A DNA stretch of 13,351 nt from Fimbriimonadales bacterium. GTDB lineage: Bacteria > Armatimonadota > Fimbriimonadia > Fimbriimonadales > Fimbriimonadaceae. Each line of letters starts with the position of its first letter. Positions within the stretch are counted from its first letter, which is position 1. The notes beneath the pieces are model-generated. The model made no database searches, was not told the origin of the DNA, and saw only the letters and a program-made list of their open reading frames with translations. The stretch is from positions 6,929 through 20,279 of the forward strand of contig JAPLCS010000413.1 of NCBI GenBank assembly GCA_026392145.1. The letters are read 5' to 3'. Below, in pieces: positions 1 to 6,864 of this stretch. The translations under genes and the position numbers were made by a program.

Positions 1-1
1 A

Positions 2-202
2 ATCTATTACAAGAAATCTTTTGATTACGCCAACATCGCCGTCCAACAAAAGCCAAACGGATTTCGATATCTTCTGGCTCGATGCCAAGTTCTGCTTGCA
101 ACAGGAAATAAAGATCAAGCCCTTAAAGACTTCCAGACAGCAAAATCTTTGGCACCTACTGATTACAAAGTAGTCATGTTCGGCAAGTTACTTGGGAACT
201 AA
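2..202 (+). CDS. C-terminal fragment of a TPR-like repeat protein (5' end outside window)
   Basis: An open frame enters from the left edge and runs 66 codons to a TAA at 200-202. The fragment looks like one tetratricopeptide-type helical hairpin: an Ala/Leu-rich helix (RYLLARCQVLLATGNKDQAL) followed by DFQTAKSLAPTD, with the small-residue spacing and the helix-breaking Pro typical of TPR helix B. TPRs are protein-interaction scaffolds, and nothing here shows the function of the full protein. The stop lies 2 nt from the stop of the convergent gene at 205-888, so the two genes meet tail to tail with no room for a separate terminator. The assignment to coding is fairly secure from the amino-acid pattern; the TPR label is an inference from one repeat. 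Confidence 0.6.
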   Translation: MYYKKSFDYANIAVQQKPNGFRYLLARCQVLLATGNKDQALKDFQTAKSLAPTDYKVVMFGKLLGN

Positions 203-204
203 AA

Positions 205-888
205 CTACTTAGCTTCAGAAGATTCTTTCATCAACTTTTCGAGTTCTCCGTTTCCTGTAACGGTAGACGACCAAAACTTGGTGATCTTCTCTTTCCCGCC
301 AACACGCTGAATTAACCACGATTCTTTGTCTGGCCGAGTAGCCTGGACAAGATCATCACTTATCCACTTCAAAGTGAATTTCACTTCACTAGGTGCCCCA
401 GTGCCTTTCGATTTGATGCCATAAAGGTGCATTAACTCATCTTCAAACTTTACTCTTGCAGTGAGAAAGGGCTCTTCGCTTCCCAGCTCAGTAAGCAACG
501 ACATATGATCTTGCTTCTTAAAACTCAGAACTGCTGCTTTCATTTGGGTATCTCGAATAACCAGCTCAGCCTTTTTATTCATCCTAAAAACCTTTTTAAC
601 AACCCACTCACCAGTCAAGGTTGGAGGCTTCAACCCAATAACCATCTTGAGTTGCTTAAAATTATCCGTCCATGGTTTGGTGTAGCCAACTAATCCAGAA
701 GCAGCAATGAGGAACAACACTCCAACGGGACGCCAACTTCCTGGTTCAACATAAGCCCCAAATCGCTTTCGTCGCTTCTTCTTGTAGCCTTGCAGTCCAG
801 CGCCAATGGCTGTATAGCGACAACTTCTGCATTGATCACGACCTGCAATCCAAGAAACTCCGCATTTTGGGCAAGTGCCTAGGTCCAT
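205..888 (-). CDS. Zinc-ribbon, single-TM membrane protein with extracytoplasmic domain, unknown function
   Basis: A 227-residue protein. The N-terminus carries two CxxC knuckles (C6/C9 and C20/C23), a zinc-ribbon pattern. A strongly basic stretch (KKKRRKR, about 36-42) is followed by one hydrophobic segment at about 53-70. By the positive-inside rule the ribbon would be cytoplasmic and the remaining ~150 residues outside. That outer part begins with LTGEWVV and alternates hydrophobic and polar strands, suggesting a small lipocalin-like beta domain; this is an impression, not a family match. The start ATG at 886-888 has AGGA six bases upstream, which also overlaps a -10-like TAGGAT. I do not recognise the family. 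It sits alone between a convergent neighbour and a 223-bp gap. Confidence 0.75.
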   Translation of the reverse strand: MDLGTCPKCGVSWIAGRDQCRSCRYTAIGAGLQGYKKKRRKRFGAYVEPGSWRPVGVLFLIAASGLVGYTKPWTDNFKQLKMVIGLKPPTLTGEWVVKKVFRMNKKAELVIRDTQMKAAVLSFKKQDHMSLLTELGSEEPFLTARVKFEDELMHLYGIKSKGTGAPSEVKFTLKWISDDLVQATRPDKESWLIQRVGGKEKITKFWSSTVTGNGELEKLMKESSEAK

Positions 889-940
889 AGTTAATCCTAG
901 GTGAATCCAGGCCGACTGGTCACAAATTTGCGTGATTTAC

Positions 941-1029
941 TTTCAGCTAGACAAAAAAATAAGTCTAAATACCGAGGTCTTAGGTCCCATCTACAGCAAT
1001 ATTTTTATAAAGTTTCTGTCTAGCTGAAA
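941..1029. repeat. 13-bp perfect inverted repeat with 63-bp spacer
   Basis: TTTCAGCTAGACA at 941-953 is matched exactly by its reverse complement TGTCTAGCTGAAA at 1017-1029. The core TAGACA also recurs at 1075-1080, and a partial copy GTCTA lies at 963-967 so that TAGAC-N10-GTCTA can form a short local hairpin. The arms sit in the gap between the zinc-ribbon gene and the gene at 1112. They could be operator sites for a looping regulator, the base of a structured leader RNA, or the ends of a very small decayed element. No target-site duplication is visible next to the arms, which argues against the last option. The rest of this gap (889-1111) shows nothing else recognisable. Confidence 0.5.
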
Positions 1030-1111
1030 ATTAAATAGAGATTAGCCTCCTAAAAACCCGATAAATTTACTAGGTAGACATCCTTACCAGTTGTTAGCGA
1101 GAGAGACCCAA

Positions 1112-1594
1112 ATGATGATTAGTAATTCAAGCTCAGCTCAGTTTGCAAATATACAAAGAACGACAAGCGAAAGGGATTCTCTGAAAAGGACCAATTCCAA
1201 ATCTGGAGATGGCTCTACTCCAGTCAATCAATCTTCACCACAACAAACCGATACGGTAGAAATTCCGACGGGCAACCTAGGTCGACCAATTCCACCTGCG
1301 TCATCTGATTTTGGTGTAGGACGAAGAATTCAAATGATGAGGGAAAGGAATTGGAAAAAGAGCACTCTCGTTGAACCTGCAGCTTCATCTAATACCAAGC
1401 CAACAACAAGCCCGATTATTGTTCATCAACCCAAAGAAACCGATTTGATAAACAACTCGAAAGATGACGGAAATTCACAAGCAACAATCGGCCCATCTGT
1501 TTCTTCAACCACAGTGAATACGACCACTTTGAGTCTAACGACTAAGGCAAGAAATCAAGCAATGCTCAGCCGAGCATATGGGACAAAATCCTAA
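1112..1594 (+). CDS. Ser/Thr/Asn-rich, probably disordered orphan protein
   Basis: A 160-residue protein beginning MMISNSSSAQFANIQR. I chose ATG 1112 over the upstream TTG at 1091 because a purine-rich CGAGAGAG lies about 7 nt before it. The sequence is very rich in Ser, Thr, Asn, Gln and Pro, with no hydrophobic core, membrane segment or signal peptide, so most of it is probably disordered. Two short basic amphipathic stretches stand out: GVGRRIQMMRERNWKKS in the middle and TTKARNQAMLSRAYGTKS at the C-terminus; both could be binding segments. No domain is recognised and no function is proposed. A hairpin plus T-rich tail follows at 1642, so it is probably a single-gene transcript. Whether it is truly translated is likely but not proven. 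Confidence 0.6.
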   Translation: MMISNSSSAQFANIQRTTSERDSLKRTNSKSGDGSTPVNQSSPQQTDTVEIPTGNLGRPIPPASSDFGVGRRIQMMRERNWKKSTLVEPAASSNTKPTTSPIIVHQPKETDLINNSKDDGNSQATIGPSVSSTTVNTTTLSLTTKARNQAMLSRAYGTKS

Positions 1595-1641
1595 CGCTAT
1601 CTTTACGCCAAGCGTAATATGAAACTCAAATAGAAAAATAC

Positions 1642-1688
1642 GCCCTCAGTCTCTCAATATGAGTACATGACCGAGGGCTTACTTTTTT
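1642..1688 (+). terminator. Intrinsic terminator after the 1112-1594 gene
   Basis: GCCCTCAGTC (1642-1651) pairs with GACCGAGGGC (1669-1678) with one A-C mismatch, and a small internal CTCA/TGAG pairing (1653-1656 with 1660-1663) can stack in the loop. TTACTTTTTT follows directly. It is placed 47 bp after the stop codon. The remainder of the gap to 1847 shows no convincing gene. Confidence 0.6.
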
Positions 1689-1834
1689 GCCGTGGATTGA
1701 GCAGATACCACGGCATTGAACGATTCCAAAATGAAATCTTATCGTCGTAATTAACAAGTGAGGCAAAGTCTATGCCAATCGTTAGATTTGCTTCAAAATT
1801 TGGACAATGTTCATTAATTAGCTCGATAGCCCGA

Positions 1835-1840
1835 TAAACT
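1835..1840 (+). promoter_or_regulatory. -10-like hexamer 6 nt before the GH10 start (possible leaderless promoter)
   Basis: TAAACT ends 6 nt before ATG 1847, and no Shine-Dalgarno is present. The spacing is the same as at 10599 and 12063 in this window. No good -35 element is visible. The TAA inside it is also the last in-frame stop upstream of the gene. Confidence 0.35.
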
Positions 1841-1846
1841 GCAAAT

Positions 1847-3619
1847 ATGTTTGCTTTGACCGTCGGATGCATGCTCGCCCATCAAATTATCAGCGAGCCA
1901 GTAGGAGTTCTTCACAAGCGAGAAAATATCACTCAAAGCCAATCCACACCTTTACTGCTCAATCAAGATTTTAGTTCTGGGTTCAATAGTTGGCGTACAG
2001 AAGGACAAAACCCTCCGAAGGTCGAGGTAATCAGCACAACCAGTGGACCTTTTAAGAACTTATCTAAAATCTCTGTCAATTCTCAGGGATCAGAACCATG
2101 GGCATGTCAAATAGCCCAATCAATCAGCTCTACTCTTTCTAAAGGAGACGTAGTGTATCTAAGGATATGGTTAAGAAGAACAGGACCAGCCCTGACCACA
2201 AACTTAGTTTTCGAAGAGTCAATACCACCCAATCGAAAAGAAATCTATGAATCAGTCATTCCTACGACAGAGTGGCAAGAATTCAAAATTGCAACTTCCA
2301 TCGAAAGAGACTATGCTACCAAAGCTTCTCAGTTCAAACTATTTTTCACAGGCAAGGGAACTATAGAAGTTGGACCCGTCTCACTCACAAACCTTGGCAA
2401 AGCTGACATTTCTAGACTAGAAGTTAACCTAGGAAAAGAAAGTTACATAAAAGATCAAGCGTGGAAAGATGAAGCAAACGCAAAAATCAAATCATTAAGA
2501 ATGGGCAACCTCACAATCAAAGTAGTTGATGAGAAAGGGAAGCCCGTGAAATCAGGAGTTCCAGTCAGCGTAAACCAAACTGGTCATAAGTTCAAATTCG
2601 GTACAGCTGCTCCTGCCCGACTACTCATTGATCCTTCACAAAACGGTCAGAAATTTAGGGAGATTATTACTTCCCACTTTAACACCGTAACTTTTGAGAA
2701 TGATCTCAAATGGTACAAAGACGATCCAAACAAATTTGAAAAGCTCATCTTTCCAGCAGCAAATTGGTTAGAAAAAAATCAAATTCAGCTCAGAGGTCAC
2801 AACCTCATCTGGGGTTCATACAGGAACTCCCAAATGCTTGATAAAAACCTGAGTTCAGAAGAAACATGGAAGCAAATTGAATCACATGTGAGGGAATACA
2901 CCACCAAAATGAAAGGAAGGGTCTATCTTTGGGATGCGGTAAATGAAGCCGTGAGCGAAACCGACGTCTGGGAAAAAGTCGGGTGGGATAAATTTCCAGA
3001 AGTGTTCAAAATAGCCTCAAGCATAGACCCTCTTGCTGAACTCTGCTACAACGATTACAACATAAGCACGGTCGAACGATTTCGAAACGGCGCCATCACG
3101 CGTGTGAAACAAATTCAAAAAGCAGGAGCAAAAATTACCGTATTTGGTGACCAAGAGCACTTAAGTGCACCAGGTGTGAGTCCGCGAATGCTCTGGAAAA
3201 CTTGGGACCAGGTGAATAAGGAAACGGGATTACCCATCGAAGTGACAGAGTTTGATTTCGGCTCCAAAAATGACCAACTACAGGCTGACTACATGGAAGA
3301 CTTCTATCGAGCAGCCTTTTCACATCCGTCTGTTGATGCCATCATCATCTGGGGATTCTGGGAAAATGCTCACTGGCTTGCAAACCGAGGGGGACATCTA
3401 ATCAACAAGGATTGGAGTTGGCGAACCTCGATGAAAGTAGTTGATCAACTTCTCAATCACGAGTGGAGAACAATTGAATCGCTCAAAACAAATTCCAAAG
3501 GGGAAGTGACTTTACCGGCGTTCTATGGTAGTTACGACATAGGTTCTGGAAAGTCTAAGGTTCAAGTCGCACATCTTAATTCAGGAACCCAGATAACCTT
3601 AAAACTCAACCAAAGATAA
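1847..3619 (+). CDS. Glycoside hydrolase family 10 (endo-beta-1,4-xylanase-like) with N-terminal carbohydrate-binding-like module
   Basis: A 590-residue enzyme predicted to cleave beta-1,4-xylan by the retaining mechanism. Residues ~36-180 look like a CBM4/9-type jelly roll (NQDFSSGFNSWR opening). Residues ~220-250 form a beta segment (VVDEKGKPVKSGVPV, then HKFKFGTA) commonly fused in front of GH10 barrels. The catalytic barrel follows, about 255-545: TFENDLKW (282-289), RGHNLIW (316-322), WDAVNEAV with acid/base E367, NDYN (402-405), Q436/H438, and VTEFD with nucleophile E468; W502 lies in the strand-8 IWGFW. All key catalytic residues are present. The usual His after the Trp of GHxLxWH is Gly323. 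The start is set by an in-frame stop at 1835. The N-terminus has a hydrophobic run (FALTVGCMLA) but no basic n-region, so export is uncertain. The Rieske gene begins 11 nt downstream. Confidence 0.93.
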   Translation: MFALTVGCMLAHQIISEPVGVLHKRENITQSQSTPLLLNQDFSSGFNSWRTEGQNPPKVEVISTTSGPFKNLSKISVNSQGSEPWACQIAQSISSTLSKGDVVYLRIWLRRTGPALTTNLVFEESIPPNRKEIYESVIPTTEWQEFKIATSIERDYATKASQFKLFFTGKGTIEVGPVSLTNLGKADISRLEVNLGKESYIKDQAWKDEANAKIKSLRMGNLTIKVVDEKGKPVKSGVPVSVNQTGHKFKFGTAAPARLLIDPSQNGQKFREIITSHFNTVTFENDLKWYKDDPNKFEKLIFPAANWLEKNQIQLRGHNLIWGSYRNSQMLDKNLSSEETWKQIESHVREYTTKMKGRVYLWDAVNEAVSETDVWEKVGWDKFPEVFKIASSIDPLAELCYNDYNISTVERFRNGAITRVKQIQKAGAKITVFGDQEHLSAPGVSPRMLWKTWDQVNKETGLPIEVTEFDFGSKNDQLQADYMEDFYRAAFSHPSVDAIIIWGFWENAHWLANRGGHLINKDWSWRTSMKVVDQLLNHEWRTIESLKTNSKGEVTLPAFYGSYDIGSGKSKVQVAHLNSGTQITLKLNQR

Positions 3620-3622
3620 ACT
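3617..3622 (+). promoter_or_regulatory. -10-like hexamer overlapping the GH10 stop codon, 8 nt before the Rieske gene
   Basis: TAAACT at 3617-3622 includes the GH10 stop TAA. The octamer GATAAACT (3615-3622) is identical to the one before the GH10 gene (1833-1840). No Shine-Dalgarno precedes ATG 3631. It may be a secondary promoter for the oxygenase gene or coincidence. Confidence 0.2.
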
Positions 3623-3630
3623 AGTGCGAT

Positions 3631-4707
3631 ATGAAATACAACGTCCACGAGGACATTATTCAGGCATGGACTTTGCCAGGTGACTATTACTCAGATGAGC
3701 AAACTTACCAACAAGGGAAAGAATCCTATTTCGCCAAAAGTTGGCAATTCATTGGTGATATAGGGCTCGCGAAAGTTCCCGGACAGGTCTTCCCGTTTGA
3801 ATTCATGCCCGGACTTATTGAAGAGCCAATGGTACTCACGCGAGATACCAATGACAAACTTCATCTAATTTCAAATGTTTGCACCCACCGAGGAATGGTC
3901 GTGTGTGAAGGAGCAGGAAACGAAAGATTTCTAAGGTGCAGAGACCACGGACGAAGATTTGGATTGTATGGAAAGTTTCAACACATGCCCGAGTTTGAAA
4001 ATGTATGCGATTTCCCATCTGATTCGGACCATCTCAAAGGGTTTCCATTGGAAAAGTGGGGCCCACTTTTATTCACTTCTCTAGGTTCTACACTTCCATT
4101 CTCGGAAGTGTTTGCCCCAATGTTAGAACGCTTAAACTGGCTACCACTTAGCGAATTCAGACACGATCCAGTCAACTCCCGAGACTACTTAGTTCGATCA
4201 CACTGGGCACTCTACGTTGACAACTATCTCGAAGGATTTCACATACCATTCATACACGCCTCTCTCAATGAAGTCCTCTCATACGACGATTACCATACTG
4301 AACTTTTTGAGCACGGAAACCTTCAACTCGCTGAGTCAAAAGGAGACGAAGGAGTATTTGATATTCCGACATCATCACCAGATTACGGCAAGAAAATTTC
4401 TGCCTATTACTATTGGTTTTTCCCGAACATGATGTTCAATTTCTATCCATGGGGTCTTTCAATCAACGTAGTGAAACCATTGGGAATTGGATTAACAAAA
4501 GTATCATTCATTCGGTACGTTTGGGACGAATCTAAGATTAGCGTAGGTGCAGGTGCCGAACTAGATCGTGTGGAACGCGAAGACGAGCAAGTAGTCGAAC
4601 TTGTACACAAAGGATTGAAATCCAGAGTCTACACACAAGGAAGATTTTCTCCTCGAAGAGAAATTGGCACACATCAGTTTCATCGCTTACTCGCAAATAG
4701 ACTCTGA
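3631..4707 (+). CDS. Rieske non-heme iron oxygenase, catalytic (alpha) subunit
   Basis: A 358-residue protein of the ring-hydroxylating oxygenase alpha-subunit type, using O2 and electrons from a separate reductase to hydroxylate or demethylate an organic substrate that cannot be told from sequence. The Rieske [2Fe-2S] ligands are C84 and H86 (VCTHRG), then C103 and H106 (CRDHGRRF). The mononuclear iron site is the DNYLEGFHIPFIH segment with H204 and H209, plus a likely third ligand D318 in EREDEQVV. Length is slightly short for the family (usually 350-450). The CxxHGRRF form and the following GLYGKFQHMPEF resemble family members from Bacteroidota and environmental phyla. No ferredoxin, reductase or beta subunit is encoded nearby, so electrons must come from a distant partner. 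It lies 11 nt after the GH10 gene, probably on the same transcript, but a shared pathway is not obvious. Confidence 0.93.
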   Translation: MKYNVHEDIIQAWTLPGDYYSDEQTYQQGKESYFAKSWQFIGDIGLAKVPGQVFPFEFMPGLIEEPMVLTRDTNDKLHLISNVCTHRGMVVCEGAGNERFLRCRDHGRRFGLYGKFQHMPEFENVCDFPSDSDHLKGFPLEKWGPLLFTSLGSTLPFSEVFAPMLERLNWLPLSEFRHDPVNSRDYLVRSHWALYVDNYLEGFHIPFIHASLNEVLSYDDYHTELFEHGNLQLAESKGDEGVFDIPTSSPDYGKKISAYYYWFFPNMMFNFYPWGLSINVVKPLGIGLTKVSFIRYVWDESKISVGAGAELDRVEREDEQVVELVHKGLKSRVYTQGRFSPRREIGTHQFHRLLANRL

Positions 4708-4728
4708 TTAAAGGCAAATACAACACAG

Positions 4729-4750
4729 GGAAGTGAAAGAGACCACTTCC
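4729..4750 (+). terminator. Weak hairpin after the Rieske gene
   Basis: GGAAGTG (4729-4735) pairs with CACTTCC (4744-4750), an 8-nt loop apart, 21 nt after the stop. Only ATTTCC follows, so it lacks a proper U-tract; it may instead stabilise the 3' end. Between it and the tRNA (4751-4859) there is only AT-rich sequence. Confidence 0.3.
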
Positions 4751-4859
4751 ATTTCCTACAACCTAAAACAGTCATAATAATGATTATCAGAAAAAATAAT
4801 TTCTACTCTAAAACAGACCCAGTGCTTCCCTAAGGTGAAAAAAAAGAAAGAAAAGAAAA

Positions 4860-4935
4860 TGGCAGGGGCAACAGGACTCGAACCCGCGACCTACGGTTTT
4901 GGAGACCGACGCTCTACCAACTGAGCTATACACCT
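4860..4935 (-). tRNA. tRNA-Trp (anticodon CCA), CCA end encoded
   Basis: A full cloverleaf can be drawn on the minus strand. The acceptor 5' strand is at 4935-4929, followed by U8A9; the D-stem GCTC/GAGC encloses the AGTTGGTA loop. The anticodon arm has loop CTCCAAA with CCA at 4902-4900, the variable loop is AGGTC, the T-arm loop is TTCGAGT, and the acceptor 3' strand TGCCCCT is followed by discriminator G and encoded CCA (4862-4860). The C32-U33-CCA-A37 loop, A1-U72, G2-C71, G3-C70 and G73 fit bacterial tRNA-Trp. The acceptor 5' strand reads AGGTGTA, giving a U4-C69 mismatch and a U6-G67 wobble. It lies 30 nt downstream of the anti-sigma stop and may be read from that operon; TAAAAT at 4953-4948 is a possible own -10. 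A T-rich run follows the CCA end on this strand. Confidence 0.93.
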
Positions 4936-4965
4936 GCGAGAAAAGATATTTTACCCAATGAATTC

Positions 4966-5694
4966 TTACTCGGCAGCTACAAAGTTAGCCTTCGCAATTC
5001 TCATCAGATCTAAGTGACTTCGATCTCCCACTAAAATCAAGGATCGTCCTTTTGCGGACCAAACAACTGAATTGACTTTAGGAGCAACTTGACCGACCGA
5101 ATACTTTTCGTATGGCAATTGGTTCAGACCCTCAAAATTCACCTTGGCAGGAATGACGACCAATTGCATCGGTCCAATTCGATCATAGACCGCGTAAACG
5201 GACGATGGAATTCCATCGACGAGAACACTCTGTTCTGATCCAACAGATACCTGTGATAGCCTGGAATCAACAACCTTGAGTATGCGGTCCAAAGCATCCT
5301 GTTTAGCAGGATCACTTGGTGCTCGTTTCGACACTCCGGCAACAACATTAGCCAGTGATTCTGAATAAATCTTCTTGCTCTCCGAATTGCGGCTGATAGT
5401 GGTCCCAGCAAACACCATAAGTGCCACACATCCAACCATAGCCCAACTATATCGAGTAATGAAATTGCCCGACTTCTCAATACGGTCGATCTGATCAAGC
5501 CGCTTTTTACACTCACTCCAAGTCACAGAGCATTGAACAGGGTCAACCTTTCTCAATTGATTTTTGAGCTGACTAATTGCTAGTAATTCACGCTGGCTCT
5601 CCTGACAGAGTGAAAGCTGAGCCTCTACCTCTGCTTTCTCAGTTCCCGAAAGTTCTCCATCGCTATAAGCATGAAGCTTTTTGAGATCAATCAT
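4966..5694 (-). CDS. Membrane-bound anti-sigma factor with degenerate zinc-binding motif
   Basis: A 242-residue protein whose N-terminus follows the zinc-binding anti-sigma (ZAS) pattern: LHAYSDGELSGTEKAEVEAQ then LSLCQES. A single membrane helix spans about 82-100, so the ZAS-like part would be cytoplasmic and bind the sigma factor, and the C-terminal ~140 residues would lie outside and sense envelope state. The C-terminal segment (VDGIPSSVYAVYDRIGPMQLVVI onward) resembles outer domains of other transmembrane anti-sigma factors. Of the usual H-x3-C-x2-C ligands only C30 remains; the His is Gln26 and the second Cys is Ser33, so zinc binding is doubtful. The start codon overlaps the sigma-factor stop (ATGA), with GAGGG just upstream inside the sigma gene, implying translational coupling and balanced synthesis of the pair. 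Confidence 0.85.
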   Translation of the reverse strand: MIDLKKLHAYSDGELSGTEKAEVEAQLSLCQESQRELLAISQLKNQLRKVDPVQCSVTWSECKKRLDQIDRIEKSGNFITRYSWAMVGCVALMVFAGTTISRNSESKKIYSESLANVVAGVSKRAPSDPAKQDALDRILKVVDSRLSQVSVGSEQSVLVDGIPSSVYAVYDRIGPMQLVVIPAKVNFEGLNQLPYEKYSVGQVAPKVNSVVWSAKGRSLILVGDRSHLDLMRIAKANFVAAE

Positions 5695-6368
5695 AGTGAT
5701 TCACCCTCTCGAATAAAACCTTCCTTGCGAGCATAACTTTCCAATGCACTTCTTAACATTCCCCGTCCCCGTGCAATCCTGGATCGAACGGTACCAATGG
5801 GAACCTGAGTCATCTCAGCGATTTCTTGATAGCTCAATTCTTCCACATCGCTCAGCAGCACTGCAGTTCTAAACTCATCTGGCAAGCGTTTAAGTGCTTC
5901 TTCAACTTCAGCTCCAACGAGGCCATCAAAGAGCTGTCGGTCTGGGATCTCACTGACCGAAGACATTGGCTCCATGACCATTTCATCGTCAATAGACGAC
6001 ATTCCAGGACCACGTTGGCGAGAACGGTACTTATTAATGTAAAGGTTTGTAACAATTCTAAGCACCCACGCCTTAAAGTTGATTCCGTCAAAACGATCAA
6101 ACGCTTCATAGGCACGAACAACTGCCTCCTGTGCCAAATCCTCAGCTTCCTCACGATTTCTTGTGAGTCGCATGGCAGTACCAAATATCGAAGCAAAATG
6201 CTTTTCAGCCTGCTTTTCAAAAGCCTCTCTTTTTTGGTCTCGTTTACCAAAAAGCATCTTCGCGCCGAGTCTACCTCCGAGTAAATCACCGCTCGAATCA
6301 ATCGCGGCTTTCGAAGCATTCATTAAAGGTGCCTTCTTTCTAATTGCAATCCCAAAGCTGATGGCCAT
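5691..6368 (-). CDS. ECF-type RNA polymerase sigma factor
   Basis: A 225-residue sigma-70-family factor (from ATG 6368) that directs RNA polymerase to a dedicated promoter set. Region 2 lies at about 52-118: HFASIFGTAMRLTRNREEAE, then DLAQEAVVRAYEAF and FKAWVLRIVTNLYINKYR, the -10 recognition helix. Region 4 lies at about 161-210: LPDEFRTAVLLSDVEELSYQ, then EIAEMTQVPIGTVRSRIARG, the -35 helix-turn-helix. The N-terminus has an extra ~45 residues compared with a minimal ECF factor. I prefer ATG 6368 to the TTG at 6386 because TTGGAG stands 9 nt before it; ATG 6323 with AGAAGG upstream is an alternative. The next gene is its overlapping anti-sigma factor. The 151-bp region to the divergent gene at 6520 should hold its promoter, possibly self-activated, but I cannot pick it out. 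Confidence 0.93.
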   Translation of the reverse strand: MAISFGIAIRKKAPLMNASKAAIDSSGDLLGGRLGAKMLFGKRDQKREAFEKQAEKHFASIFGTAMRLTRNREEAEDLAQEAVVRAYEAFDRFDGINFKAWVLRIVTNLYINKYRSRQRGPGMSSIDDEMVMEPMSSVSEIPDRQLFDGLVGAEVEEALKRLPDEFRTAVLLSDVEELSYQEIAEMTQVPIGTVRSRIARGRGMLRSALESYARKEGFIREGESL

Positions 6369-6505
6369 CTTCAGAAACTCCAACAATCTTCCACGTCTTG
6401 CAGTTCCCTAGTTTTCCAAATACCAAACAAATATCCATGGCATAACAATTTCACGAGGCAAGCAGGAAATATTCCCCACCATACACGAACTCCATTCAAA
6501 GAAAG

Positions 6506-6511
6506 TATCCT
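6506..6511 (+). promoter_or_regulatory. -10-like hexamer before the FmdB-family gene
   Basis: TATCCT ends 8 nt before GTG 6520. There is no clear Shine-Dalgarno in between, so transcription could start at or very near the start codon. No reliable -35 is visible. Confidence 0.3.
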
Positions 6512-6519
6512 ATTGAGTC

Positions 6520-6864
6520 GTGCCAGTTTTTGAGTTTAGATGCTTATCTTGCAAAACCAAATTCTCAACTCTAGTTGGGATGGTGGTCGGGGATAGTGAT
6601 GTTTCTTGCTCAAACTGTGGTTCAGGACAGGTTCAAAAGCTGATTAGTAAGTTTGTCCAAGGCAGGTCAGAAGATGATCGAATTGATGAAATGGCAGACC
6701 GATTAGAATCAATGGGAGACCCAGAATCTGGATCAGAAATGCGTGAAATGATGAAAGAGCTTGGGCGAGCTAGTGATGAAGATATGGCTGATGAAATGGA
6801 AGAAATGTTCGAATCTGACATGGAAGGCACGTTAGACGCTGACAACTCAGAGGAGAGCGCATGA
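6520..6864 (+). CDS. FmdB-family zinc-ribbon protein with long acidic tail
   Basis: A 114-residue protein. MPVFEFRCLSCKTKF and CSNCGSGQVQKLIS match the FmdB-type putative regulatory zinc ribbon, with ligands C8/C11 and C30/C33. The family is widespread and its biochemical role is not established; it is often annotated as regulatory. Residues ~50-114 are a Glu/Asp- and Met-rich helical tail (for example DEDMADEMEEMFESDMEG), much longer and more acidic than the core family needs. Translation starts at GTG; the MPVFEFRC start fits the family exactly, so the start is secure. The stop overlaps the thymidine kinase start (ATGA), so the two are cotranscribed and probably translationally coupled, though no functional link is known to me. 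Confidence 0.88.
   Translation: MPVFEFRCLSCKTKFSTLVGMVVGDSDVSCSNCGSGQVQKLISKFVQGRSEDDRIDEMADRLESMGDPESGSEMREMMKELGRASDEDMADEMEEMFESDMEGTLDADNSEESA

Noticed and set aside
1091..1111. Upstream TTG start extending the 1112 gene by 7 codons
   Set aside because: The purine-rich ribosome binding site lies inside this stretch and is correctly spaced for ATG 1112.
1654..1872. A 72-codon open frame on the minus strand in the gap before the GH10 gene, with fairly protein-like composition
   Set aside because: It overlaps the terminator at 1642-1688 and the first 26 bases of the GH10 gene, has no properly spaced ribosome binding site and matches no family I know. It is kept only as a remote possibility.
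5826..6284. 152-codon plus-strand and 155-codon minus-strand open frames within the sigma-factor gene
   Set aside because: Both lie inside the ECF sigma gene, whose regions 2 and 4 are unambiguous. The alternative translations look random.
6465..6475. GGAAATATTCC as a regulatory palindrome between the divergent sigma and FmdB genes
   Set aside because: Only four bases per arm are symmetric, which is too weak to claim.
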